Shown in pieces: positions 52,591 through 61,459 of a DNA stretch of 64,000 bases. The notes beneath the pieces were generated by a model. That model was given only the letters and a program-made list of their open reading frames with translations, was not told the DNA's origin and did not search any database. Numbering within the stretch: position 1 is the stretch's first letter; each line of letters starts with the position of its first letter. This DNA is from Peptococcaceae bacterium. Lineage in GTDB: Bacteria; Bacillota; Desulfotomaculia; Desulfotomaculales; Desulfocucumaceae. The position numbers were made by a program, and so were the translations under genes. The DNA lies in contig JAILZP010000012.1 in NCBI GenBank assembly GCA_023512435.1, positions 18,788 through 82,787 of the forward strand, written 5' to 3'.

Positions 52591-54696
52591 TCATTGCTTG
52601 TTTCCTATCCCGTACCTGGTGATCCTGTCGTAAAGCTTCGTCCTGCTGATGCCCAGTATTTCGGCGGCCCTGGTCCGGTTGCCCCCGGCCTCGGCCAGGG
52701 CGCGCAGGATCAGTTCCTTCTCGGCCCCGGCGATGCCGCTGTACATGTTCAGCTCCGGCCCCTCGGCTTCCGGGGAGGGCTTTTTCATTCCGGACCGGAC
52801 CCGCAGGTACTCGGGGAGGTGGGCCGGGAGAATTTCTCCGCTGCTGATTATGTTCAGCGCCCTCTCCACCACGTTTTCCAGTTCCCGGACATTCCCCGGC
52901 CAGCGATGGGCCATGAGTATTTCCATGGCCTGGGGGCTGATTCCGGTCACCCCGGCCCCCAGGATTCGGTTGTGCTTTCTGATGAAATGCATGACCAGGG
53001 GATATATGTCCCCCTTTCTCTCCCTCAGGGGGGGTATGCGGACGGCAATCACGTTCAGGCGGTAGAACAGGTCCTCGCGGAATTTGCCGTCGGCGATCAG
53101 CCTTTCAATGTCCCTGTTGGTGGCCGCGATTATCCTCACGTCCACCCGCACCGTTTTTATTCCCCCAACCCGTTCAAATTCCTTTTCCTGGAGCACCCGC
53201 AGCAGCTTTGCCTGCAGCGGGAGGGACATGTCGCCGATTTCGTCCAGGAAGAGGGTCCCCTGGTGGGCCAGCTCAAACTTGCCTGGTTTTCCGGAACTCT
53301 TGGCCCCGGTGAAGGCGCCCCCCTCGTAGCCGAAAAACTCCGATTCCAGGAGATTGTCCGGCATGGCGGCGCAGTTGACCCTGACAAAAGGTCCCCTGCG
53401 CCCGGAATGGTTGTGTATGGCCGCGGCGAAGAGTTCCTTTCCGGTGCCGCTTTCTCCCAGCAGCAGGACGCTGGACAGGCTGCGGGAGGTGCGGGCGGCC
53501 AGTTCTTTGGTGTCGACCATTGAGGGGCTGTTGCCCACTATATCGTCAAAGGTGATCCCGGTGTGGGTGACCCGGGAAAGTTCGTCCCGGTAGTATGAAA
53601 TCTGGCTTTCCAGGGCTTCCAGCCTTTTGACCAGGTCGGGCAGGCGGTTTAATCCCTTGAAGGTTATTTTGGCCACCGCGCCCAGGATCTGGTTTTCCCG
53701 CATGATGGGCAGCCTGGTCACTATGCACCGGTTGCCCCGGACGGTCCTGACGTCGCCCTGGTCGGACAGCCCGGAAGCGACGGTTTCATGGAGGCCCAGT
53801 TCCGGAATGATTTCCTCCACGCTGCGGTTCATGATCTGGTTCGGCTTGAGGCCCAGGAAGTCCATCATCGACCGGTTGGCGGTGGTCACCAGGCCCTGGG
53901 CGTTCACCGTGAGCAGGCCGTCGTAGGCTAGGTCCAGCACCGTGGCCAGCGTTTCCTGGATTTCCTTTACACTTTCAAATTCCTGGGCCAGCCTTTCGTA
54001 ATCGGTAAGGTCGTGCAGGACGGCGATGGCGCCGCCCGGCAGGCCGCGGTTGTAAACCGGCAGATACTTGGCCAGTATTCCCGGCAGGCCGTCGATTTTA
54101 TGCCAGTTCTTGACACTGCCGTTGTACATAACCTTGTCCAGCCTGACGTGGGGAAGAACATCGGCCACAATCCTGCCCAGCACGTCCTTGGCCTTTACCC
54201 CCAGCATGGCTTCGGCGGCCGGGTTGATGACGGTGATTATGCTCCTGCTGTTCACCGCCAGCACCCCGTTTTCGAGGGCGTCCAGCAGCGAGGCCAGTTC
54301 CCTGGCCTGCCTTTCACTGCGGGTGCGGAGGTTTTCAATGACGCTCATCTTGGTGACCATGCCCCAGGGGTGGTTGTTCCTGTCGGTGACCACCACCTGG
54401 CCCAGTTCCTTTTTCTGCATGAAGCTGTACACGTCGCCGAAATTCATGTCCTCGTCCACGCAAACGGCCGGGCGGGCGTAAAACCCGGCTATGGGGGAGT
54501 CGAGGGGGTATCCCTTGAGCAGGGCTTTATAAAGGTTGTGCTTGGTCATCACGCCGATGACCTTTTTTTGTTCGTCAACCACCGGAACAGCGTCCAGGCG
54601 GGTCCGGGAAAAGGTGGACACCACTTCCTGCAGGGTATTGTCCGGCCTCAACAGAACGTCCTTATGGTATGATATGGATTTCGCCTTGGCCCCCAT
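52591..54696 (-). CDS. CBS-PAS sigma-54-dependent transcriptional activator
   Basis: The 701-residue regulator has, in order, paired CBS domains (about residues 8-125), two PAS domains (about 135-235 and 250-355), a AAA+ sigma-54 activation domain (about 385-615) and a Fis-type helix-turn-helix at the C-terminus (GGNRTRAAEILGISRTKLYDRI). The AAA+ core has Walker A GESGTGKE, the sigma-54 contact loop GGAFTGAK and Walker B GTLFLDEIGDM. CBS domains often sense adenine nucleotides, PAS domains redox or small ligands, so it may link energy or redox state to sigma-54 promoters (inference). The ATG at 54696 follows GGGAGG; codons upstream lack a site. No -24/-12 promoter was found nearby. Confidence 0.93.
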   Translation of the reverse strand: MGAKAKSISYHKDVLLRPDNTLQEVVSTFSRTRLDAVPVVDEQKKVIGVMTKHNLYKALLKGYPLDSPIAGFYARPAVCVDEDMNFGDVYSFMQKKELGQVVVTDRNNHPWGMVTKMSVIENLRTRSERQARELASLLDALENGVLAVNSRSIITVINPAAEAMLGVKAKDVLGRIVADVLPHVRLDKVMYNGSVKNWHKIDGLPGILAKYLPVYNRGLPGGAIAVLHDLTDYERLAQEFESVKEIQETLATVLDLAYDGLLTVNAQGLVTTANRSMMDFLGLKPNQIMNRSVEEIIPELGLHETVASGLSDQGDVRTVRGNRCIVTRLPIMRENQILGAVAKITFKGLNRLPDLVKRLEALESQISYYRDELSRVTHTGITFDDIVGNSPSMVDTKELAARTSRSLSSVLLLGESGTGKELFAAAIHNHSGRRGPFVRVNCAAMPDNLLESEFFGYEGGAFTGAKSSGKPGKFELAHQGTLFLDEIGDMSLPLQAKLLRVLQEKEFERVGGIKTVRVDVRIIAATNRDIERLIADGKFREDLFYRLNVIAVRIPPLRERKGDIYPLVMHFIRKHNRILGAGVTGISPQAMEILMAHRWPGNVRELENVVERALNIISSGEILPAHLPEYLRVRSGMKKPSPEAEGPELNMYSGIAGAEKELILRALAEAGGNRTRAAEILGISRTKLYDRITRYGIGNKQ

Positions 54697-54806
54697 GGTC
54701 CGGCCTCCCTTTGTCCTTTGGCTTGATTTTAACACAAATGTTCTGATATTAATACAAAAAACAGGTGTTTGTCTTCATTACAAAATGATTGTTCACTCAC
54801 TATTTA

Positions 54807-54815
54807 TGATAAAAT
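54807..54815 (+). promoter_or_regulatory. Extended -10 promoter of the MBL hydrolase gene
   Basis: TG-A-TAAAAT in the AT-rich divergent spacer, 33 bases before the GTG start. A TTGTTC lies 15 bases upstream of the -10, slightly short for a -35. Confidence 0.4.
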
Positions 54816-54848
54816 ATTTATGGCTGAGGGCCGGAAAGGGGTGGCACC

Positions 54849-55655
54849 GTGATTAAGGTGGAAGAACACGGCGGGGTGACGGTTTTCGGGGGCAGGGTTT
54901 CCATGCTGGGGCTGGGTTCCCTGAAGATCTTTGTTTTTCTTTACAGGGGCAGCCTCATTGATGCCGGGCCCGGCCGCCTGCACAGGGAACTGGCCCCTCT
55001 TTTAAAGCCCCGGCAAATAGAGAGGGTCCTTTTGACCCACTTTCACGAGGACCATTCAGGCAACGCCGCCTGGCTGCAGAGGGAAAAAGGCGTCCCGGTG
55101 CTGGTCAGCCCGCAGGCCCTGGATTTATGCGGGAAGGACGCCCGGCTGCCGCTGTACAGGCGGTTTTTCTGGGGAAAAAGGCCCGGATTCGACCCGCGCC
55201 CCCTGGGGGATGCCGTGGAGTGTGACGGCGGACGCCTGAAGGTGATCGCCACCCCGGGGCACAGCCATGACCACGTGTGCTTCCTGGACAGTGAAAGGGG
55301 GTGCCTTTTCACCGGCGACCTCTTTGTCACCCCGAGAACCAGGATCATCATGCGGCATGAATCGGTCCCGGAAATAATCGGGAGCATCAGGAGGCTTTTA
55401 AAGGAGGATTTCAATACCCTGTACTGCGCCCATGCGGGAGTGGTGGAAAACGGGCACGGGATGATGGCCGCCAAGCTCCGCCACCTGGAAGAACTGCGGG
55501 AACGGGTGCTGGAACTGCACAGGCGGGGGATGTCCGCGAAGGAAATCGACCGGAAAATTTTCGGCAAGCCCCAGGCGCTGGAGCGTATCTCCTCCGGCGA
55601 GTGGTCTTCCCGGCATATAGTGACGTCGATAATCAGAGAGGGGATTGGGGATTAG
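54849..55655 (+). CDS. Metallo-beta-lactamase-fold hydrolase
   Basis: The 268-residue protein has the MBL metal motif THFHEDHSG (HxHxDH), an early Asp in SLIDAGPG, a metal His in TPGHSHDHVCF, GDLFV for the bridging Asp, and a late His in YCAHAGVVENG, completing a two-metal site. A C-terminal helical extension (about residues 205-268) resembles the winged-helix-like tail of LACTB2-type hydrolases. The substrate is unknown; thioester, phosphodiester or RNA are possible. The GTG at 54849 follows GGAAAGGGGTGG. The last residues (GIGD) and stop codon lie in a heptad array. It diverges from the sigma-54 regulator. Confidence 0.88.
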   Translation: MIKVEEHGGVTVFGGRVSMLGLGSLKIFVFLYRGSLIDAGPGRLHRELAPLLKPRQIERVLLTHFHEDHSGNAAWLQREKGVPVLVSPQALDLCGKDARLPLYRRFFWGKRPGFDPRPLGDAVECDGGRLKVIATPGHSHDHVCFLDSERGCLFTGDLFVTPRTRIIMRHESVPEIIGSIRRLLKEDFNTLYCAHAGVVENGHGMMAAKLRHLEELRERVLELHRRGMSAKEIDRKIFGKPQALERISSGEWSSRHIVTSIIREGIGD

Positions 55656-55667
55656 GGAAGTTGGGAA
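55640..55667. repeat. Heptad repeat at the 3' end of the MBL hydrolase gene
   Basis: Four units: GGGGATT twice, AGGGAAG, TTGGGAA. The array starts inside the coding sequence and supplies the stop codon at 55653-55655. Confidence 0.8.
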
Positions 55668-55695
55668 AAATGGCAGGCCGTGAAAAAAGGGACCG

Positions 55696-55726
55696 CCCGG
55701 TCTTCGGAAGACCGGGTATATTTTTT
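55696..55726 (+). terminator. Intrinsic terminator after the MBL hydrolase gene
   Basis: CCCGGTCTT-CGG-AAGACCGGG forms a 9-bp stem followed by TATATTTTTT. Good rightward terminator 40 bases after the gene. Confidence 0.88.
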
Positions 55727-55788
55727 ACCCCCGAAGCAATAATAAGGGTGAGGTCCGGATACCTTAATTTTTTAAGGGGGGTCAGATT

Positions 55789-56157
55789 TTGCCAGACCAC
55801 ATCAGGGCTCTGGGCATCAAGACCCTGGCACTCGTTATTTTTGCCGCCGTCTTGACCCCAATGTTTACCGACCTGGGCGTCGGCCAGGGCATTGTCATCG
55901 GCGCTGCCCTCTCCATCATCGCGTATGCGGCGGTTGACCTGCTGATTTTGCCCATGTCCAGCAACACCGCGGCCACCGCCTCCGACATCGTCGTCGCCGC
56001 CCTTGTGTACTGGGCCGGAGTGAGGGTCTTCAACGGCGCCGATCTTTCGGTCTGGGAAATACTCTTTTTCGCGGTGGTGGTGGGAGTTTCCGAGTGGTTC
56101 CTGCACAAGTACCTGGCCATGTACGTCCTGAAAGACCGGGGCAACGCCGCAGTCTGA
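55789..56157 (+). CDS. DUF2512-family membrane protein
   Basis: The 122-residue protein has four hydrophobic segments (about residues 10-28, 33-53, 62-80 and 86-108). The layout and the start HIRALGIKTLALVIFAAVLTP match the YndM/DUF2512 family, common in spore-forming Firmicutes and of unknown function. The TTG at 55789 follows AAGGGGGG. It ends 13 bases before a hairpin that could act as terminator, and the amino acid permease follows. Confidence 0.8.
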   Translation: MPDHIRALGIKTLALVIFAAVLTPMFTDLGVGQGIVIGAALSIIAYAAVDLLILPMSSNTAATASDIVVAALVYWAGVRVFNGADLSVWEILFFAVVVGVSEWFLHKYLAMYVLKDRGNAAV

Positions 56158-56170
56158 CTTGAAAGGCTTT

Positions 56171-56200
56171 AACCGGGATCGGGAATCGGATTTCCCGGTT
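56171..56200 (+). terminator. Hairpin between the DUF2512 and permease genes
   Basis: AACCGGGA (56171-56178) pairs with TCCCGGTT (56193-56200) and is followed by CCGGTTTT. The loop (GGGAATCGGATT region) resembles heptad units of the GGGAATT family. Weak terminator. Confidence 0.5.
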
Positions 56201-56214
56201 CCGGTTTTAAAGGG

Positions 56215-57684
56215 GTGTTCAAGCTGGGTGTTTTCCGAAAAAAGCCGGTGGAGTCGGTGCTTTCCCAGCGGAGGGAGAACAGGCGCGGGCTGATACCCGC
56301 CCTTGATGCCTGGGATCTTACGGCCCTGGGGGTTGGGGCCATCATCGGCACCGGCATATTTGTGCTTACCGGGGTGGCGGCCGCGAATTACGCCGGTCCC
56401 GGGGTGATCTTTTCCTTTATTCTGGCGGGCACCGTCAGCGGGCTGGCGGCCATAGTCTACACCGAACTGGCGGCGGCCATGCCGGTGGCCGGAAGCGTCT
56501 ACACTTTTTCCTACGTCACCCTTGGGGAAGTGGTGGCCTGGCTGGTGGGATGGAACCTGATCCTGGAGTACCTGGTGGCGGCGGGTGCGGTGGCCATCGG
56601 CTGGAGCTCTTATGTCGGGGATCTCCTGCGGTCGGTGGGAATCGTCCTTCCCCGGGCACTGGCCGGTTCCCCCTTTGACGGGGGTATTCTGAACCTCCCG
56701 GCCGTTTTCATCGTACTGGCTGTTACCGCCCTGATTATAACCGGAACGCAGCACAGCGCGGTGGCCAACAAGGTGGTGGTGGCGGCCAAGCTGGCGGCCA
56801 TCTTTCTTTTTTTGCTGATCGGGGTCCGCCATGTCGACCCCGCCAACTGGCGCCCCCTGCTGCCCTTCGGGGTGGCCGGCGTTTTTCAGGGGGCGGCCAT
56901 TGTTTTTTTCGCCTACATAGGCTTTGACGCCGTGGCCACCGCCTCCGAGGAAGTGAAAAACCCGCAGCGTGACCTGCCCCGGGGGATTATTTGTTCCCTG
57001 CTGATTTCAACGGTTCTTTACGTGGGGGTGGCCGTTACCCTTACCGGTATGGTCAGGTACACCCAGTTAAATACGGCCTCCCCGGTTGCCGCGGCCCTGC
57101 TCCGGGCGGGAATCCCCTGGGCCTCCGCCCTGGTGTCGGTGGGGGCCCTGGCCGGGCTGACCAGCGTGCTGCTGGTGGCCATGTACGGCCAGAGCAGGAT
57201 ATTCTTTGCCATGGCCCGGGACCGCCTTCTTCCCCCCATTTTCGACTGGATTCACCCCAGGCTCAGGACGCCGGTGTGGGACAGCCTGATCATCGGGCTG
57301 GTGGTGGCCGCCATAGGGGGGCTGCTTCCCATCGGCCTGGTGGCCGAACTGGCCAATATCGGGACCCTGAGCGCCTTCATCGCCGCCTCGGCGGCAGTGA
57401 TTATTTTGCGCCGGACGGCTCCTGACCTGGAACGCCCCTTCAGGATACCCCGGATGCCCGTGATTCCGGCGCTGACCATAGTGTCGGCGGCTTACCTGGC
57501 CCTGAACCTTCCGGCCCTGACCCTGGTCAGGTTTGTGGTCTGGGTTTTCATCGGCCTGGTCATTTACTTTGCATACAGCTACCGGAAAAGCGCCCTGGCC
57601 GGGGAGGGAGCTGAGAAGGAGGAACCCGGGAACGGGTGGATGCTGCCGGCCCCGGCGAGGAAACCCGGCCCGGGCCGCCGGTAA
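56215..57684 (+). CDS. APC-superfamily amino acid permease
   Basis: The 489-residue transporter has the APC fold with 12 or more hydrophobic segments. The first helix carries the substrate-binding signature LGVGAIIGTGIFVLTG; FFAYIGFDAVATASEEVKNPQRDLPRGI in the middle is typical of the cationic amino acid transporter (CAT/YfnA) branch. It likely imports an amino acid with protons; the substrate cannot be stated. The GTG at 56215 directly abuts AAAGGGG, which is too close; a CTG at 56224 (spacing nine) would be a better-spaced start but is rare. It ends with a Pro/Gly/Arg-rich tail. Confidence 0.93.
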   Translation: MFKLGVFRKKPVESVLSQRRENRRGLIPALDAWDLTALGVGAIIGTGIFVLTGVAAANYAGPGVIFSFILAGTVSGLAAIVYTELAAAMPVAGSVYTFSYVTLGEVVAWLVGWNLILEYLVAAGAVAIGWSSYVGDLLRSVGIVLPRALAGSPFDGGILNLPAVFIVLAVTALIITGTQHSAVANKVVVAAKLAAIFLFLLIGVRHVDPANWRPLLPFGVAGVFQGAAIVFFAYIGFDAVATASEEVKNPQRDLPRGIICSLLISTVLYVGVAVTLTGMVRYTQLNTASPVAAALLRAGIPWASALVSVGALAGLTSVLLVAMYGQSRIFFAMARDRLLPPIFDWIHPRLRTPVWDSLIIGLVVAAIGGLLPIGLVAELANIGTLSAFIAASAAVIILRRTAPDLERPFRIPRMPVIPALTIVSAAYLALNLPALTLVRFVVWVFIGLVIYFAYSYRKSALAGEGAEKEEPGNGWMLPAPARKPGPGRR

Positions 57685-57754
57685 AAGCATGGGTGTTCTG
57701 CACCTGCCCCTGAAAATGCCCGCAGGAGAGGTGGACTATGCCGCCGGACCGCTC

Positions 57755-58240
57755 CTAGTGGGCGGCCTTGTTCAACTGGAAGCAGTGCAGGGTGTCCACC
57801 TTCCAGACGGTCAGGACCGGACTAGCCCCCGCGCCGGAAAAGTCCGAGAGTTCAAGCACCAGCGGGATGAATTCGGCCTGGTCCGCGTCCGGGTTCGGGT
57901 CCCGTCCGGGGGATACCCTGATGGTGGCCGAATGGGGTGTGCTGTATTGCACTTCCCCCAGCACCGGGTCCTCCAGCAGGTCGCCCATGCTCTCCCGGAG
58001 ACCGCTGATAATTGGCCCCAGAACCCCGTCCAGAAAGCTGTCCTCCCCGGTCAGGGCCACGATGGTGTCTATGCTCATGGATTCCATGGCGTAAAACCAG
58101 ATGCCCAAAAAGTAGCCCTGACCTTTTTTGTCCAGGGTGTCCCAAAAGGCCCTGGAATCGCTTTTTTTTATGGCCTCGAGGAAGCGGGCGGCCGTTTCGC
58201 GGACAGTGACTTCCCCGGAATCTCCGGGTCTTATTTGCAT
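57755..58240 (-). CDS. Hypothetical cytoplasmic protein
   Basis: The 161-residue acidic protein has no signal peptide or membrane segment. Its N-terminal half (VRETAARFLEAIKKSDSRAFWDTLDKKGQGYFLGIWFYAM) suggests an NTF2-like or Cystatin-like alpha/beta fold, and the C-terminal half contains beta strands (SATIRVSP, EFIPLVLEL, VLTVWKVD). I do not recognise a family. The ATG at 58240 is preceded by AAGGGGG at good distance; the TTG one codon upstream is unlikely. It is transcribed alone, convergent with the amino acid permease. Confidence 0.7.
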   Translation of the reverse strand: MQIRPGDSGEVTVRETAARFLEAIKKSDSRAFWDTLDKKGQGYFLGIWFYAMESMSIDTIVALTGEDSFLDGVLGPIISGLRESMGDLLEDPVLGEVQYSTPHSATIRVSPGRDPNPDADQAEFIPLVLELSDFSGAGASPVLTVWKVDTLHCFQLNKAAH

Positions 58241-58555
58241 CAAAAAACCCCCTTAAACCAAGTGTATATATTTTACCAGCAATCATCCCGCCCGGCCACA
58301 AAAATTTTGAACCGGAAGCCGTGTGCCGCCTGAACCTGTTGCGCAGAAAAAAATTGGTTAGACATAAAGATTGAAGGTAATATATAATTTATCCGAATAT
58401 CAGATTTAATCAAAATATTCGCTGGAGTTCAGGAATCCCGGACCCGGCGGGCGGAGGCCTGCCTCTGATGCGGCGCTCCCCGGAGCAGGTTTGTCCTGCA
58501 TACGGTGAAGACGGCAGGATGGCCGCCAATCTGAAAGACATAGGAGGGAAAAACC
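58241..58555. other. 315-base intergenic region upstream of the amidase gene
   Basis: The left half is AT-rich and contains a plausible promoter (TTGGTT near 58354, TAATAT about 18 bases later) and an inverted repeat CGAATAT (58394-58400)/ATATTCG (58415-58421). The right half (58430-58540) is GC-rich with no recognisable aptamer or ORF. The amidase ribosome site is AGGAGGG near 58542. Confidence 0.4.
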
Positions 58556-59995
58556 ATGAAATCTGGTGCGGACGACCTTTGCCGCTGCCCGGCCACTGTT
58601 CTGGCCCGGTTGATCCGGGAAAAAAAGGTTTCCCCGGTGGAGGTGGTTACGGCCTTCCTGGACCGGATCGACAGGGTTAATCCCCTGATCAACGCTTACT
58701 GCACGGTGGCCGGGGAGAAAGCCCTGGACAGCGCCAGGGAAGCGGAGCGGGCGGTTATGTCGGGGGCGCCGGCCGGTCCTCTTCACGGGGTGCCCGTGGC
58801 CGTAAAGGACCTTACCCCCACGGCGGGGATAAGGACCACCTACGGTTCAAAAATTTTTGAAAATCATGTTCCCGCCAGGGACGCGGTGATCGTGGAAAGG
58901 GTTAAAAAGGCCGGGGGAATAATCCTGGGCAAGACCAACACCCCCGAGTTCGGACACAAGGCCGTCACGGACAATATTCTTTTCGGCCACACCCGGAATC
59001 CGTGGCGTCTGGACCGGGTGGCCGGGGGGTCCAGCGGCGGTTCGGCGGCGGCGGTGGCGGCCGGCCTCGCCCCCCTGGCCGAGGGCAGCGACGGGGGCGG
59101 GTCCGTGCGCATCCCGGCAGCCGCCTGCGGGGTTTACGGCATCAAGCCCACCTACGGCCGGATACCGATGGATGCCATGGCCGCCAGTTTTTCCTCCAGT
59201 TCCCCGTTTTTGCATTTTGGAGTGATCACCAGGAAGGTGGCCGATGCCGCCCTGTTTCTTTCGGTGGTTGCGGGGCCCGACAGCCGGGACCCCTTTTCCC
59301 TTCCGCATACCGGGGATGATTATTTGTCCGCCGCCGGCGGGGACGTGAAGGATCTGCGCATAGCCTTCAGCCGGGACCTGGGGTATTTTGCCGTTCACTC
59401 CGGGGTGAGGGAGGCGGTTGAAAACGCCGCCGGGGTCTTCGCCGGGGCCGGGTGCAGGGTGGAGGAGGCGGACCCGGGGTTCAGCAACCCGGCGGAAACC
59501 GTGCTGGGGGTCTTCAACCAGTTGTGGTGCGTCCATTTCGCCGCTTTTTACCGGGATTACGAGGAGGGCTGGGGCCGGTACATGTCACCGGGGGTGAAGG
59601 CCATGATCAGGGCTGGGGCCGGATTATCCGCGGTGGACTACAAGCGCCTTGATCTGATGCGGCAGCAGGTGTGGAACAAGATAGAGAAGGTCCTGGCCCG
59701 GTTTGACCTGATCATTACCCCTACTCTGGCGGTTCCGGCCTTCGAGATAGGCATGCCGGGGCCCGGGGAAATAGAGGGGCGGCCCGTGGACCCGTACAGC
59801 GGATGGTTCCTGACCTACCCCTTCAACCTCACCGGCCATCCGGCCGCCTCGATACCCTGTGGGACGGCCGGGGACGGCCTGCCCGTGGGGCTGCAGATCA
59901 TCGGCAGGCGATTTGATGAAGCCACTGTTTTAAAGGCCTCGGCGCTGTTTGAGAGGATCGGGCCGTGGGGAGACAGATGGCCGGATTTGGCTTAG
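58556..59995 (+). CDS. Amidase (amidase signature family)
   Basis: The 479-residue enzyme belongs to the amidase signature family with a Ser-cisSer-Lys triad: Lys84 in VAVKDL, cis-Ser159 in GGSSGGSA, and the nucleophile Ser183 in GSDGGGSVRIPAA. The spacing of 24 between the serines matches GatA. C-terminal motifs (YPFNLTGHPAASIPCG, GLPVGLQIIGRRFDEA) are conserved. It hydrolyses a carboxamide. It stands alone, without gatB or gatC, so a catabolic amidase is more likely than the glutamyl-tRNA amidotransferase subunit. The ATG at 58556 follows AGGAGGG. Confidence 0.9.
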   Translation: MKSGADDLCRCPATVLARLIREKKVSPVEVVTAFLDRIDRVNPLINAYCTVAGEKALDSAREAERAVMSGAPAGPLHGVPVAVKDLTPTAGIRTTYGSKIFENHVPARDAVIVERVKKAGGIILGKTNTPEFGHKAVTDNILFGHTRNPWRLDRVAGGSSGGSAAAVAAGLAPLAEGSDGGGSVRIPAAACGVYGIKPTYGRIPMDAMAASFSSSSPFLHFGVITRKVADAALFLSVVAGPDSRDPFSLPHTGDDYLSAAGGDVKDLRIAFSRDLGYFAVHSGVREAVENAAGVFAGAGCRVEEADPGFSNPAETVLGVFNQLWCVHFAAFYRDYEEGWGRYMSPGVKAMIRAGAGLSAVDYKRLDLMRQQVWNKIEKVLARFDLIITPTLAVPAFEIGMPGPGEIEGRPVDPYSGWFLTYPFNLTGHPAASIPCGTAGDGLPVGLQIIGRRFDEATVLKASALFERIGPWGDRWPDLA

Positions 59996-60012
59996 GGTAA
60001 CAAAGAAGGTCA

Positions 60013-60040
60013 GGAGACAGTAGACAGGAGACAGGAGACC
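60013..60040. repeat. Heptad repeat between the amidase and cNMP/DUF2225 genes
   Basis: Four units: GGAGACA, GTAGACA, GGAGACA, GGAGACC. This 7-mer is unlike the others in sequence but has the same period. It lies between convergent genes, touching the 3' end of the leftward one. Confidence 0.88.
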
Positions 60041-60041
60041 C

Positions 60042-61313
60042 TTAAGTCCTGCTCCCCGGCCGTTGACGGATTTCCTGCCACTTGTCCCGGGCCCGGTTCA
60101 CAATATAGGGGTAGCTTTTTCTGTCCGGGTGCTGCGCTATTTTTATAAACCAGTTGACGGCTCCCCTTTCATCCCCCAGGATATAGTGAATCTGCCCCAA
60201 TAAAAACATGAGATTCATCTCTTCCTTGGCGTCGGCGGGAGCGCCGGTTTCAAAGGCCCTGGACAGGTGGTGGAGGGCCTTCTCCAGGCTCCAGTGTTCC
60301 TGGTCTTTCATGTTCAGGTAACGGTAGAGCCAGCCCAGCTTCAGGAAGAACCTGCCCATGCTGGAGTCTTCCGCCCCCGCGAGCCTCTGGCATTCTATGG
60401 CCAATTTAAATGTCTGGACGGCTTCCTCCAGGGTTCTCGGCCCGCAGTAATTGGCGCCGTTCCAGGTCCCGTCCAGCATTTTGGCCAGGCCTTTCTTCAG
60501 TTCTGCCCTGACCGGGGCGCTGGTGGAACTGTTGAAGGAATACCCGCACTTGGGGCAGACGTTGATTTCATAATACAGTGGATTGACGGATTTGTAGTAC
60601 AGGCAGAAGTCGTCGTCGGCCCTTTCCACAATTAAGTGCTTCCGGCGCGGTTTTAAAGTGCGGAAGCGGGCGGCGCACAGGGGGCAGGTCAACTCCTTCC
60701 TGAAAAACTCGCCGTCGCTTTCGCCGTCCTCTTCCTGATCCTCGGGCGCGTTCATTTGGTTTATCTCACCGGCCGGCGGGGCGGCGGCCTCCTGTTTATC
60801 GGCGGGGTCGTACAGGGAGTACGGATCGGGAAACTCCAGGCCGGCCGACAGCAATACCCTCAGCAGGTTTTCCTCCCTGGCCGCTGCCTCCCGGACCCGG
60901 CCTCCCAGGTGTCTGATCAGGTTTCTGGAAAACTCCGGGTTCTCCCTGGCCAGTGAGTGCAGGGCCGGCCGGTCGATCCCGATAACCACCGAATTTTCCG
61001 CCGCCCGGAGGCCGGAGGGTGCCGGCGACCCGTCCATGACGCAATCCTCCCCGAAAACATCCCCCCGGTTCAGGATTCGCAGGATGACCCCGGTGTTTTC
61101 GCCGGTCTTCCGGTAAGCTTCCAGTTGGCCGGAGGCGACAATGAGCAAGCTGTTGCAGGGTTTGCCCTCCTCCAGGATGGTTGCGCCTTTGGCGAATTTC
61201 AGGGATACCGAGTTTTCGGCCAGCCTTGCCAGGGGAACGGGCCCGAGGTTGTTAAACAGGGGGTTCCCCTTTAAAAAGTTAATCAGCAGGTCGGTACTCA
61301 ATTCATCCGTCAA
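60042..61313 (-). CDS. cNMP-binding domain / DUF2225 fusion protein
   Basis: The 423-residue protein has an N-terminal cyclic-nucleotide-binding domain (about residues 15-130: LKFAKGATILEEGKPCNSLLIVASGQLEAYR, RGDVFGEDCVMDG) and, after an acidic linker, a DUF2225 region with paired cysteines that look zinc-binding (CPLC near residue 213, CPKC near 254: VCPKCGYSFNSS), ending in helical TPR-like repeats (AVQTFKLAIECQRLAGAEDSSMGRFFLKLGWLYRY). No DNA-binding domain follows the cNMP unit, so it is not a CRP-type regulator. Function is unknown; a ligand-gated scaffold is an inference. The TTG at 61313 is the upstream start; a TTG four codons later has a better-spaced GGGAG. Confidence 0.82.
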   Translation of the reverse strand: MTDELSTDLLINFLKGNPLFNNLGPVPLARLAENSVSLKFAKGATILEEGKPCNSLLIVASGQLEAYRKTGENTGVILRILNRGDVFGEDCVMDGSPAPSGLRAAENSVVIGIDRPALHSLARENPEFSRNLIRHLGGRVREAAAREENLLRVLLSAGLEFPDPYSLYDPADKQEAAAPPAGEINQMNAPEDQEEDGESDGEFFRKELTCPLCAARFRTLKPRRKHLIVERADDDFCLYYKSVNPLYYEINVCPKCGYSFNSSTSAPVRAELKKGLAKMLDGTWNGANYCGPRTLEEAVQTFKLAIECQRLAGAEDSSMGRFFLKLGWLYRYLNMKDQEHWSLEKALHHLSRAFETGAPADAKEEMNLMFLLGQIHYILGDERGAVNWFIKIAQHPDRKSYPYIVNRARDKWQEIRQRPGSRT

Positions 61314-61459
61314 CTCCCGTAGTCCGAAAAAGATTAGCTATTAATAAATTTTACCATAACATGTCCGCCGCTGAAACAGCAATTATATCACATGATTAGA
61401 AGGATAAAGGCGCGATTTGGCCAATATATCCTTTATGCTGTTTTAGGGGTGGTTTTTTT

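Noticed and set aside
54841..54860. Sigma-54 promoter (TGGCAC) before the MBL gene
   Set aside because: TGGCAC is present but the matching TTGC element at the required distance is absent, and the site overlaps the start codon.
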